Position numbers and translations under genes: made by a program
Part shown: in pieces, positions 24,104 to 34,844 of the stretch
Layout of the letters: the number at the start of each line of letters is the position of its first letter
Position numbering within the stretch: position 1 is the first letter of the stretch
Notes under the pieces: model-generated
Database searches by the model: none
Seen by the model: the letters and a program-made list of their open reading frames with translations, nothing else
Told to the model about the DNA's origin: nothing
From: Poecilobothrus nobilitatus
Lineage: Eukaryota > Arthropoda > Insecta > Diptera > Dolichopodidae
Assembly: GCA_947095535.1 (NCBI GenBank)
Contig: OX352772.1
Span: 314,350,018-314,414,017, forward strand
Direction of reading: 5' to 3'
Length of the DNA stretch: 64,000 nt

Positions 24104-24316
24104 TCATGCGGTGGACGAAAGCATAATTTTTGCGATCATTGGTGTTGTTGCTGGTGATCTATAATCTACCTTAGCATCATACAATTGTGGTTCTGTTTCG
24201 TTATAAAATATAACAGTGAGACATGATTCTTTTTCATTCATGTAAATGTCATACATTTCGATTTGACTTCTTTTGCTCGTGTTATTGTATTTGTTTGTGT
24301 TTCTAAGTATTTGTTG
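24104..24316 (-). CDS. Protein-like open segment, unidentified
   Basis: Seventy minus-strand codons are open up to a TGA at 24104-24106. The part starting at a Met codon (24254-24256) reads MYDIYMNEKESCLTVIFYN, then ETEPQLYDAKVDYRSPATTP and MIAKIMLSSTA. The composition is balanced and contains codons rarely seen in the surrounding DNA, so it looks like real or recently real coding sequence. An AATAAA lies just past the stop (24085-24090, minus strand). Upstream, a caaaATGGAG start in another frame and a tataaata word (about 24347-24354) are present, but a frame break separates them. It has no family I recognise. It could be a terminal exon, a transposon piece or a pseudogene. Confidence 0.3.
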   Translation of the reverse strand, partial: QQILRNTNKYNNTSKRSQIEMYDIYMNEKESCLTVIFYNETEPQLYDAKVDYRSPATTPMIAKIMLSSTA

Positions 24317-24329
24317 TTATATTCTCCAT

Positions 24330-25353
24330 TTTGATTTTTGAGTACTATTTATACCTTATACTGAACTATTTCTGAAGCTCTCAATTACTTTTTGTGTGAT
24401 ACTAGAATTAAATGAAATACTGGGGTTGCAATAAACTAAAATATGTAGAAAAAAAACAAGATTTACCAATGGAAAAAAACAAAGAGATTTCAGGAGTTAA
24501 TAAAACCTTAAGAATGAAAATTTATAAAAGATCTTAAATTAAGGTTAAATTAAAAAATAATATTAAATTAGTTGCTTTTAATATTTTAGAGAATAGATTA
24601 ATTAAAAACTAAAATCAAGGCTCAGAATTATTATTGTGAAAATTGTTTTAAGTATATAATATATACTTTAGAATATTAAAAAAGTTTCTATTTATTTATT
24701 TTTTTTTTAATTTTCTGGTTTTATAACCTACTTTTGATATTACTCTATATTGTTATATATATATATGTATATACATATATAAAAGATGTTTTATTGTTGC
24801 TATAAATAAAAAGTAGTATTCTACATTATATCTTAATGTAAAAAATGGCTTTTGTACTCATTGTATGTATCCTTTATATATTATTTAAAACTTAATTTAA
24901 ATTGGTAATTATTTTCAGCCTATACAAGATTCAATCATACCATTAAAAATAAATGGCAGGATTCTTTAAACATTTTTATAGAGTTTCTTTTTCTTATTTT
25001 TCCATCCCTTTTGCAATATAAAAATATCCTATTTTCTATATTATAAAGAACATTCTATATTATAAAGAAAATAGAAAATTGAAGAAAAACTTTAATACCT
25101 TTGTCAATAAAAAATGTAACAATTAATAAAAATCGGTTACAATTCATTCGAATGATAGAAAGAAGATTTTAATTAAACTTTTTCAATTGTTTCCATCTTT
25201 CATTTTTTTGAAATTCAAAACCAAAACTTGTATTTTCAAGAAAAAAAAAACTCTGAATAAAATCGAGTATTAAATGAAAATTAAAATTGAGTAGGGATTT
25301 GTTTTTCATTTGAAAATTTTTTAAATAGTAACATTTCTTTCAAAGTCTTATTC
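24330..25353. other. AT-rich non-coding stretch
   Basis: Includes a TA/TG microsatellite at about 24752-24782. No gene or repeat copy was found. Confidence 0.5.
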
Positions 25354-25913
25354 TTAACACATTTTTTAGAAATTTTTTCTAAAAATTTGCCATTAGTTTC
25401 ACCCTGTCCGTCCGTCCGTCTGTTTAAAAACTTGAAATTTGATAGAAAAATGGAATGACCATGGATAGGTTTCTTAAAAAAATTAATGTTATAGAACAAC
25501 TTTTTTTTGTAGCCCCACCTGTTTCAGAGCTACAGCTTTGTCAAATTTCAAAAAGCTCTATTTCTCACTACCTGCTTAACTATTCTGCTGCTTAATTTCT
25601 TCTAATCTAAAAACTCCAAACGACTGGATGCTTTTTTTAAGTTTATAAAACCATATCAAAATTGTACAAGTTTTTTAAAATTTAATTTACCGTTATGTGC
25701 AAATTAAATATTGCAAGATTTGGTTTTCTTCATATCTCTGCAACTCTGAGTCTTAAAATTTTAAGGTGAGAAAAACTTGAAAAATCTCTTTCACAATTTA
25801 TTCTTACATATAAAATTCTGAGGAAATTTTTGAAAAGTCACAGGTCATAGTTTTCTAAACTGTTTGTATTGTTTTTTGAAAAATATGTGTTTTTAAAAAA
25901 TGTTGGTTTTTAT
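25354..25913 (-). mobile_element. Dispersed repeat family C, copy B (inverted, internally shortened)
   Basis: The left edge has the gtccgtccgtccgtctgttt block followed by accatggataggtttctt and gtagccccacctgtttcaga, the family C right-hand blocks in reverse. The far edge, actgtttgtattgttttttg then atgtgtttttaaaaaa, is the reverse of the family left end. Several internal parts are missing or diverged. Confidence 0.65.
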
Positions 25914-27050
25914 TCATCCTAGTTTTTTTTTTTTATTTCTAATATTATAAAAACGAATTGTATTTTAAAAGAAAATGAAAGAGACATTATAGTTTAACAT
26001 CTTTATTGTATAACATAGAACATAGTGCATATTTATTAAATAAAAGACGTTTTAAAACGGAAAATATCTTTAAGTTGGAAGTTTTTTTAAAACTTCAATT
26101 CAAATTTTTTGAAGTTCAATAGTCTTATAAATATGATTTTATATCACCTGGTTTTGATTTCGAATTGAATGTTTTTCTGTATCTAAGAAGGCTATTGGTA
26201 TTATTTCTTCTTCACCGATCAATTGTCCGCCATGAGAGACTCTTGAAGGCTTTGTTATTTTTTTTGTTGTTAATTTATTACGCTTAAAGAATGTGATTGC
26301 TTTGACAGTAGATTAAAAATTTACAGAAGTGTTATATCTTGCTGAAAGAGTCTACTTAATTAATTTGCATGTAACTACGATAAGTTACTTTAACCTACCA
26401 ACATTTTCTCTTATAACAGAATTTTTTTTTCAATATTTTAGAGGAATTGTATGACTTTATTCACCCCATGATAAAATTTTGTTAGATTTCTTTAAAATTG
26501 CCCATACTACATTGTCCTACAAATCATTTAAGTGGAACTACTAGCATCTTAAAACTATTTTAAATGAACAAAAACTAATCCTTTTCTAGGTTTTTAACTT
26601 TTTTTTTTTTAAATCAATAGAAGAAAACAGTCAATAGAAGAAAGTCTAAAAAAAAATCCTTAACCATAAATTTTTTTTTTGTTTTTCAATGTTTTCCTTC
26701 AGGTCATTTGGTTTTTATTTTTGTTTTGTATATTTAAGAAAAAGGAAAACATTTTTGCTTGTATAAATTACCAAAGTTATATAATATTACGCTTGTAGAA
26801 ATATTAGCTGAGCCTCTATAACTAAAACTTCAACTAACCATTTATAATTAAATAGACTAAAAACAACGAAAATTGGAAAATTAAAATACGGGACAAAAGA
26901 AAATTTTAATATCGCTATTATTGTCCTTTTGTAAAAAATATTCGATTCAATAGAGGCAACACAAAAAAAAAAGCGAATTCTTAAGTTAGGATAATTGAAA
27001 TTTAGAGATTTTATTATATTTACTACATTCATTTTTACAATCCTATAATA
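25914..27050. other. AT-rich stretch with one protein-like island
   Basis: Apart from the open segment at 26139-26312, only homopolymer-rich DNA is seen. A minus-strand open frame at 26787-27032 has no recognisable domain and is not supported. Confidence 0.45.
26139..26312 (-). CDS. Protein-like open segment, unidentified
   Basis: Fifty-seven minus-strand codons are open. They read TVKAITFFKRNKLTTKK, then ITKPSRVSHGGQLIGEEE and IIPIAFLDTEKHSIRNQNQ, and then reach TAA at 26139-26141. The charged, Gly-containing composition looks coding. A possible donor, CAG followed by GTGATA, lies at 26147-26150, just before the stop, so this could be an internal exon. No convincing acceptor is seen at the upstream edge, where the frame is closed by TAA at 26313-26315. 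The opposite strand is also partly open. Function unknown. Confidence 0.25.
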   Translation of the reverse strand, partial: STVKAITFFKRNKLTTKKITKPSRVSHGGQLIGEEEIIPIAFLDTEKHSIRNQNQVI

Positions 27051-27089
27051 GGTTTACTGTGTAAATACACCCTATTCTAGCATTGAACC

Positions 27090-27260
27090 TTGAATGGTAG
27101 GTGCGAATCATCAAAAAACGCTAAAGAGTGATACAAGCACGATTCCTCTATTAACGTGTGGGACTTTAACCTATTAAACATCACCTCCGTTTTTGAGTAA
27201 ATAATAGTTTCTGGGATCTTTAGTACTATTGCACTGTTCGCACAAGAGAAAAATTCTACT
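27090..27260 (-). mobile_element. Diverged 3' part of SINE-like family S2
   Basis: The sequence gtaggtgcgaatcatcaaaa, then cgattcctctattaacg, then aaacatcacctccg follows the same order as the gaggtgggaatcttccca ... acccacctctcc part of S2 at 7064-7258. Identity is low. Tentative. Confidence 0.35.
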
Positions 27261-28224
27261 ATGGAGTAAAAATTTGTTTAAGGTTTGCAGAAATCAAGTA
27301 GTTTTACATGTTCAAATATTTTCACATTTTTTAAAAAGTAATTAAAATATTGGCTAGAATATTTTTTTTTTGTTTTTATTTTCAATAAAATATTTTAAAA
27401 ATGTCCTTGACTTCTTAAATAAATAAATTAAAAAGTCTATTGAAGGAATTTAAATTATTTTTTATTTTTTTTTTTTTTCGTTGATTAAAAGAAAAGAAGT
27501 AAACAACAACTGAAGTGATCTTATGTTTTTTTATAGTAATTTCTTTAAACGTTTTTTGCTCGATTAAATTTTGAGCAACGGCAAAATAATGTTCAATTTG
27601 GAATAAAATTCAAAGCACTAAAGAGACTCCTTTATGCATGGGGGTATCTTTTTGCTAGAGGATAAAGTTTTAATTTTAAAATACAACTAATAATTTTTTT
27701 TTCAGGTTTTATAATTGTTTTTGACAAAAAACAAAAAGAAAAAAAGAGGTGGTTTTTTTTTTTATATTTTAAGTTTTTTTTCGGTTGTTTTTCCTCTTTT
27801 TCAAAACTTTTTCATTGAAACAATTTATGATTTTCCTCGGGTTAACAAAAATCAAGAGCAGTATTATTGTAAAAAAAAAGAGAAAAATAAAAAAGTAAAA
27901 AAAAAACCGGTAAGGAAGAAGAAATATCAAGGACGACGAACATTTTGTAAGAAATTTTATAAGAAAGAAAAAAAAGGAATAATAAATTCATATTTTGCAA
28001 TTTTTTTTTTATATTTTAAACTAAACATGAATTAATTTTATTAAAAATTAAAAAAATAAAAAAAAATTTTGTCTTCAAAATTTATATAATATACAAGTAA
28101 TATTTTATAAACTGTTATTGCAATATGCATGTTGTAAAAAAATAGGAAATTTTAATAACTGCGCCGAAAACGATGCAATTTTTGTCCATCTGTGACTTGT
28201 GTCTGGCATCAAATGATCAACTAT
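27261..28224. other. AT-rich non-coding stretch
   Basis: A and T runs dominate. The open frame at 27715-28035 is a Lys/Phe translation of A- and T-runs and is not a gene. Confidence 0.55.
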
Positions 28225-28560
28225 TTAATAAATAAAGCCAGGTAGTTGTTATTCAAGTGCCGTATTTGGATATTGCAAATAATTATTCAGAATATCCAAA
28301 TTTTACATAATAGAATTTTACATAACATGATTAGCGCTCCTTGGTACGTACAAAATTCCCATTTACCTAGGGATTTATTTTACATTACATAGGATCCTAG
28401 TGTAAGCTAAGAAATAAAAAAAATATGCGCTAAAAGATATGACTCGGTTAGGTCGACACATAAATCTAGAAGCATTAAAACTCCTACATTCCAAAAATGG
28501 CAATAGAAGCGATAAGCGCCCATCACTTTCACGAAGGTCTACAATTTCAATAGATCTATA
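28225..28560 (+). pseudogene. jockey-type LINE fragment, reverse-transcriptase C-terminal region
   Basis: The plus strand reads YSSAVFGYCK, then after decayed sequence APWYVQNSHLPRDL, and then ICAKRYDS with further readable pieces. This follows the jockey pattern 'G.A.WGY.....I...Q....L....APWYVRN...H.DL.....V.......A..Y..RL..H'. At least six stops and several frame changes interrupt it, and no 3' end is visible. Dead, 5'-truncated copy. Confidence 0.7.
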
Positions 28561-28984
28561 ACGATCAACGCTAAATTACTGGTTAGTCTTTAAAACTAAT
28601 TTTTATATTTTAAGACGAGACTGGTTTCTTTAGTCAGTTAAAGTCTCACATAGCTCTGTTGTGTACTATATATTTCGATGATTTTCACCATCCTTACTCA
28701 AAGAAAAAAAAAACTAACATATTGATTGCAAAATCTTGTTTCTTCAAGTGGTATTGGGACGCGCTCATCGTTGACTTTCAATTTAGATTTTCTCAAGTAG
28801 TAATATTGATAACATCATATGTGGTGTGAATACTTTTATTGAATTCTAAATAATAATATTTTAGTAGAAAATTTTAAAAGATTTCAAAATAAATTTAATT
28901 AAAATTATAACCTTAATTCCTTCTCAGTGTAGAATCATTCATCTTGTTAAGTTTATACATTACATGTTCTTTTTTGAGTGACAT
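28561..28984. other. Stretch with no assigned feature
   Basis: AT-rich sequence of medium complexity after the LINE fragment. Some of it may be decayed LINE, but no frame can be followed. Confidence 0.4.
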
Positions 28985-29466
28985 CGTTTTTTTTTTTTTC
29001 CTAAGGGAGATGTGAATCTTCTAAAGTCATCAAGAATTACCCCTTGGTAGTCTCAGATTCTTACTGACTATACCCACCTCCCCTTACGCAGTGTAGACTA
29101 GGGTGTAGGGATAGGATGTAGACTAGGGTGTAGGGATAAGAAAGGATAGAACAATAGGATACGAGAACATTGGGTTGGAAGTGGGATTGTAAGGAAACAA
29201 TGAATCCGCCTATTATTATTATTATTTTTACTAACAGTGACAATAGCCGTTACAACAGTTACAACATGCAGCAGTATATAACATGATATAACATAAGCAG
29301 CAGTATATAACATAACCTTCCTGCATGATATAACCAAAGACAACTCCACTGTAGCAGTTATTATTATTATAATTATTATTATTAATATTAATTGTATGAT
29401 ATGGGATTTGAACACAAGACATTCCGATTAAAAGGCTGGCGACTTAACCATTACGCCATGAGTCAG
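28985..29466 (-). mobile_element. SINE-like family S2, copy with tRNA-like head
   Basis: On the minus strand the element starts CTGACTCATGGCGTAATGGT, with an A-box-like TGGCGTAATGG. A B box GTTCAAATCCC follows about 40 bases later (plus 29401-29411). The body contains ATT triplet repeats (about 29355-29385 and 29206-29226) and a duplicated gtagactagggtgtaggga at 29094 and 29118. It also carries aatgaatccgcctatta, shared with the copy at 7037-7590. It ends in ctcccttagg followed by an A tail (T-run 28988-29000). It encodes no protein; the three overlapping minus-strand frames here are translations of the SINE. Confidence 0.75.
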
Positions 29467-29470
29467 AAAA

Positions 29471-30600
29471 ACTGAAAAAAAAAAATAGATATTGAAATAG
29501 AAGAGAATATTAGCATAATGAGCTAATATCTTTGTAGGCAGATTTTAAATTAAACTTAAGTTTAATTAAAATCATAGGAAACTTAAAAGAAGAAAAAGAA
29601 AAGTTGAATACAAATGTAAGAAATTATGCCTTTAGATAGAAAGACAACTTACAAAATATTCAATATAAAAATATACTTAAAAATGAAAAAAAAAAAAAAT
29701 TGAATTTAATTTAAAAATAAAAAAATATTTCTTTTGTTAAAGTTTTAACTTATTTTCTTTGTTATTTATTTTAATGGAAATTATCCATTATTTTTTTAAA
29801 AAAAAAAAAAAAAGAAAAGAAAATTAAATATAAAACAAAAAAAAAAAAAAAATAAAGAATATTTGTTATAATATAAACAATATAACATTGTAATTTTTTC
29901 TGTTCTGGAAATAAATAAATAAATAATTAAATAAATAAATAAATAAATTATATTTTAAATAAAACAAAACATTATTTGTTTGTTTATGTTTTTTTTTTAA
30001 TTATTAGCTTTTGAATATAAAACAAATTAAAAATAAAGAAAATAATTACAGGATTATGTAAGAAGGAAATTTTGTTTTTAAAAATCAATTTCTTAAGTTA
30101 AAAATTAAAAATAAATAATAATTATATCTTTTTTGAATAAATCTTATACAGAAATTCGGCTTACAAAAACTTACAAAAGAACCAATTTAAAAAGGCGAAG
30201 CTAACAAGAAAAGTATATATAAGTCGACCAAGACTAAAAGACTTTATTGTTGTTTGGTAGAGGGAAACAGACAACTATCCTTACACCTAAGCTCTTCAAT
30301 CCGTTGTACACCTGCGAATCGTTTTGCAACAAAAAGAGTTTATTACTAACCAAATAACTTCGGATTATTGGATTTTAAATTTTTAAAGCGGTCTGTTTTT
30401 ACTGCATCGGATTCATAAGAAATATTTTAAATATACACCATACATATGTAGGAAAGTTTAAAATATCAGCTTTCTTATAAATTTCTAAAATTATCTTTAT
30501 TTTGTTCAATTTATACTGTGTTACAATTTAGAATAGTGCTGTACTTTTTTTTTTTTTGGAAATTTTAATACATTTTATAATTTTGAGTTTTAAACACGAT
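29471..30600. other. AT-rich non-coding stretch with an AAAT repeat
   Basis: Contains (AAAT)n at about 29908-29949 and very long A runs near 29800-29860. The part at 30220-30400 is more complex (gtcgaccaagactaaaag, gtttggtagagggaaacag) but unassigned. Confidence 0.5.
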
Positions 30601-31140
30601 TTTTTCAAAAAAAAAAAATTGTTTTTAGCAATTTTAACTAAATCAAGAATTATAATTTTAAATGGTTTTTCTCTTGTTTACTCCGTTTGGAAACATATAG
30701 CTTCTGCGTCTGTAGTTTTATTAAACTCAATTTCAGGAAAGGTTCTTGGTCTGTAACCTTGGAGGCTCCAACTTTGCATACTTTTTGTTAATCATTCTTA
30801 ATTTTTTCCTAGTACGTTACCAATTTTGATCTTAATCTTATCATTTGTTGACGATTGATTCTTCATTTCTTAGCTTCCAGAAAATCCTTAAATACTTATT
30901 CTGGTCGACACGCAGTTATGCTGATTTTACAGGGTTCATCGCACCCGAACATTTTATATTCTTAGACATGCAGGGTTATATACAGAACCAGCAATACGTC
31001 CCAATATTATTTCACAATAATATAAGAGCTACGTGTAAAAAAATTAGTTATGATCCTAATGATTTGAGTTCTATCAACATAAAATATGACGTATATGTAC
31101 CGTATAGAGATAAAACATTAAACAGAAATTATTGGTAGTT
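30600..31140. pseudogene. Protein-like island on both strands, unidentified
   Basis: On the plus strand an open frame of 97 codons at 30845-31138 includes GFIAPEHFIFLDMQGYIQNQ, then QYVPILFHNNIRATCKKI and YDVYVPYRDKTLNRNYW. On the minus strand the adjacent part (30640-30770) reads GYRPRTFPEIEFNKTTDAEA, then ICFQTE, a stop, and REKPFKIIILDLVKIAK. Both have plausible protein composition, and they cannot both be coding in their present form. Possibly two decayed transposon genes, or a rearranged one. I recognise no domain. Confidence 0.25.
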
Positions 31141-32532
31141 AGAAGATACTTATTAGTATACATAAATATCAAAAAAATTTTTTTTATTTCTTTTTAATTT
31201 AAAATTTTAGAAATAATTTTTTCTTTGTTGGTTTTTTTTCCCGAATATTTAACAGTTCGGAAAAAATCCATAAAGAAAAAAGGGGTTAGGGTAGGATAAG
31301 TTTGTTTTATTAGGATTAAGTTTTAATTATACTTTTAAAATTTTTGAAATAACCTTGGTTTTTTATATGACTTTCCAAGGAAAAAAAAAAAGCAAATAAA
31401 AAAAACTTATATTGTTAAATAAATATTCAAAAAGACTTCTTTTAAATAAATTCATTTAAGACTAGATTAAGATTAGTGAAAAAAAATGTTTGTTATTTTT
31501 AAAGCTAATAAAAAAAAAAAAAAAAATGCTGATTTCTGATGTATTTCTGCCATTTAAAAAAAAGAAAACCAAATTCTTAGCCATATAAGTAATTTGATTT
31601 TTCTTCTTCATGATATTAGTGAGCTCTTACTTGATATTATTGAAGTGGTCTTGTCGATTCTGTTCGACACAAAATTGAATTCAGGCTGAGGTTGTTTTTT
31701 GTGTCGAACCAATTATATTCATCCCTGCTGTTGTACGAATATAATTAATAAGGGGCGCCATAGTGGATATTTTTGTTTGACAGCTGTATTTGTTATTCCA
31801 TTGTGCATTAATGACAGCACAATGAATTGTATACAAAATTTTTTTCTTTTTGTATTGTCAATTAATTTTAGTGTTGTTTTAGACGTATTCATTTATTGTT
31901 AGTAATGATTTAGATATTCTTTTGTATGGAAATGATTTTTCTCATCAACGTTTGACAAAATAAAAGCGTTTTTTGTCTTGAATTTTTTATAAATTTTATT
32001 TTTTATAAACTCTATTTTTGTTTACATTAATTTTGGTAATTGCAGATAAATACAAAAAAAAAATTTACATTTGAAAAGTTGTAATTAATTAAAATGTTGT
32101 TTGAGAATAGATCTGGCTTTTATGTTATTGAGTTGTTTTTCTGTTTGATTTAAAGTTAACATTTTTGTTTGAAAAAATTATACATTTTTATTTTGCAGTA
32201 AAAAGTTTATAAAATTTTCATAAAAAATTTAAGTAAGAAAATTTAAAAAATAAACGATTTGATGGTTTTTTTGGAGCTATGTATGTCATACAGGTTTATC
32301 TCAATATATAGTTATTAACTAAGATTAATTGTACCATGAATGAGAACAGGAAAATGTGAGAACTTGTTAACAAAAAGTTAGAAAAAAACATCTAGTTTAA
32401 ACCATATCAGTTTAGTGGAAGGAAAACTTCATTAAGACGTATATGTAAATGACCGTGTCTTCTAGTTGGGGGAAAAATATTGTCCTATCATATCATAATA
32501 TCTTGGTGTTAATTTAATAATTATTTTTAATA
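31141..32532. other. AT-rich stretch with one strong hairpin
   Basis: Apart from the hairpin at 31662-31709, the stretch holds homopolymer-rich DNA. A smaller inverted pair cattgtgc/gcacaatg lies near 31799-31824. No gene is seen. Confidence 0.45.
31662..31709. repeat. Perfect inverted repeat with 13-bp arms
   Basis: The arms gttcgacacaaaa (31662-31674) and ttttgtgtcgaac (31697-31709) are exact reverse complements around a 22-base loop. This could be a transposon remnant end pair or a structured RNA. Confidence 0.85.
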
Positions 32533-33306
32533 ACCAAGGTTTGTAAAAGCGCACCTTTTCAAAAGATAATATAAACTGTTTAGAATTGCGACTTGCACCA
32601 AATTTGAAAATTTCGTATAATAAGAAAAAATGTGAAAATAGGACTTTTTTGCACTTTTTACCCTATATAACTAAGAAAAACCGTTAATACACGAACAAAT
32701 ATTTGGAGCTGGAGCTTTAATGGAGCTTTAATTTTTATATATTGCCGAAGAAAAATTTGTACAGGTGCCTAAGTTACAGTTGTCTAAAAATAGCATATCT
32801 TAAATTTTCTGAGGAAACTTATACTAATTCTATAAGTTCTTTCTTACGTCAAAATTTCAAGTCCCTACCTAAAAGCGTGCCAGAGGTAGATAAATTATGC
32901 AAAATTTGGTTTTCACATAACGGTAAATTTAAATACCAAATTAAAAAAAAAAAATATATATTTTGATGTTCATTTACAAAGGTAAAAAATATTCCTGTCG
33001 AATACCGTTTTCAAATTGAAAAACTGCAAAACGAAACATTAACTATACGCATTTAAAAATAAAGCTTTTCCAAAGTTTTAGGGGCTGTAGTTCCCTCATG
33101 AATGGGGCTACATGAAAAAGTTGTTCCACAAAATTAATTTTTCCACAAAATTAATTTTTTTATAAGGCCTACCCATGGTTAAAACTTTTTTTCTCCGTCT
33201 TTAACGGTGTAGAAGTTTTGTAAACAGATGGGCAGACAGACAGACGGACAGTGAAACTAATAGGCACATTTTTTCAAAATTGTTTTGGAAATGTGTTAAA
33301 AACCAG
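32533..33306 (+). mobile_element. Dispersed repeat family C, copy C
   Basis: The family blocks appear in order: aaaagcgcaccttttcaaaa, aaactgtttagaattgcgac, ttgccgaagaaaaatttgta, ctaaaagcgtgccagaggta, ggttttcacataacggtaaa, ttaacggtgtagaagttttg, gacagacggacagtgaaact and ttttggaaatgtgttaaaaa. The short open frame inside (32742-32966) is part of the repeat, not a gene. Confidence 0.8.
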
Positions 33307-34356
33307 TTCGAAAGGAAACATATTTTTATCGTAAGTAATCAATCAACTATGCATGAAAATTCTAGCTTTGAATTTCAATCCTAAGTTTTGCGAGAGTAGG
33401 AGCAATCTATGTTTATCAATATTTTTAGTAGTTGTCTCAAGTTTACATGTTTGTCAGTGATAATCAAGAATTGAAGCAAAGATTGGATAAAATTAAACTT
33501 TTAATAGGTTTATAAAATAAAGATTAAATAAAAATTAAGATTAAAAAAAAACAAAAAACGGTTTTTGTTAAATAAAAACAATAAAAAAATTTTTTAATAT
33601 AAAATGTGCCATATATCTGATTTTATTGATATATGGCACATTTATTGATTGAATTTACTTTAATTTAAATATCTGTAGTAATATCCTTCATGTTGTATTA
33701 CTCCAACTGACTAAAATGGATTACACCAATGTAAAACTGATATAAAAAATTATTCATACTCATATTATACACATTCTCATATTTATACACATTCTGGGCC
33801 AATTTCACTCATACTATTTAAAAATTACCGTAATTAATTTTGAATAATTGATGCAATGATTTGTAAAACGAAGATTAACAAATTTCATTCGAAAATTTAA
33901 ATCGAATGAAATGAAGACAATATTGATAATAAATTAAATATAAAACAAATATTTGTTATTACTAATTCTAATATTAGAAAATTCTATCATTAGTATCCTA
34001 TTTTCAAATTTAAATTTGGACTTTTGATCCATTAAAATGCCATTTCATCTTTTTTTTGATAATCGTTTATCGAATCTCTTTTTAAAAAAAATCTATTTAA
34101 AAGATTTTATTTTTTTTTTTAAACAGAAATTCAGTTCACGAATTTCACGATTATCAAACAAATTTTATTTTATAATTTTTTTTTATTAGAATTTATTAAG
34201 GTATTAAAAACTTGAATCTCCGATTTAAAACGATTGAATTTTAATAATATTTTCATCAATTAAAATCATGTATTTATTAAACCATGTATACATCAGCCAT
34301 ATGGCTGAATTTGACTTTAAAAAATCCAAATACTCTCTTTCTCTCTCACTAGACCT
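33307..34356. other. AT-rich stretch with a perfect hairpin
   Basis: Besides the hairpin at 33602-33643, the palindrome cagccatatggctg lies near 34289. No gene is seen. Confidence 0.45.
33602..33643. repeat. Perfect 16-bp hairpin with a 10-base loop
   Basis: The arms aaatgtgccatatatc (33602-33617) and gatatatggcacattt (33628-33643) are exact reverse complements. The stem is too short for a typical miRNA precursor. Confidence 0.9.
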
Positions 34357-34594
34357 GAAATAATATAATTGGTTGGTGTTATAATTGTGGTCGTTATCTT
34401 ATCGGTAGACATGCTGAAGAATTAAGTATGCATGTAGATCTTAATTTAACTGTAGATTACAGAGAAATTGGGATTATAGAGATAGTGGAGCACTTTCTCT
34501 GTACTTATCCCGCACTCTGTCAAGAAAAATACGAAAATATCTCGGTAGTATCTACTGTAGCTGAACTCTCAGATATGGATTTGAGAAGTTTTTA
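34357..34594 (+). pseudogene. LINE reverse-transcriptase C-terminal fragment (R1/jockey superfamily)
   Basis: Seventy-odd codons are open. They include WCYNCGRYLIGRHAEELSMH, then EIVEHFLCTYPALCQEKYEN and VAELSDMDLRSF followed by TAA at 34592-34594. The order 'G......GRHAE......C......E..EH.LC..PAL...R......' is the end of the RNase H / C-terminal region in R1- and jockey-like LINEs. The terminal frame is intact and is stopped at its 5' edge by TGA. No tail can be seen after the stop. Confidence 0.75.
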
Positions 34595-34844
34595 AAGTTT
34601 CTTTTGTTAGAGTGGTATCATCTTGAGATAAATCTAGGGAAATTTAATAAAAACTTAAATTTAATAATCGAATAGAGAGTTATTTCATTATAAATTAGGC
34701 AAAGGTGTAATTGTGAGACAAACAAATGCTTCAGTGATTTGGTATAAACAAATACTTCAGCAACCAAATGCTTCAGCAAAAATTGTTAATTTTATCTAAT
34801 TAAGTTTAAAATAAACTTATATACCTAATTTTTTTTTCTAATAC

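Noticed and set aside
27715..28035. Open frame rich in Lys and Phe (106 codons)
   Set aside because: It is built from homopolymer runs, has no recognisable domain, and its composition equals the surrounding non-coding DNA.
29061..29422. Three overlapping minus-strand open frames
   Set aside because: They fall inside the S2 SINE-like element and include ATT microsatellite translations (Ile/Asn runs).
29397..29466. Possible functional tRNA gene on the minus strand
   Set aside because: The head is tRNA-like but continues into the S2 body, with no matching 3' acceptor strand.
29908..29949. CRISPR-like or satellite array
   Set aside because: It is a simple AAAT microsatellite. No spaced repeats occur anywhere in the window.
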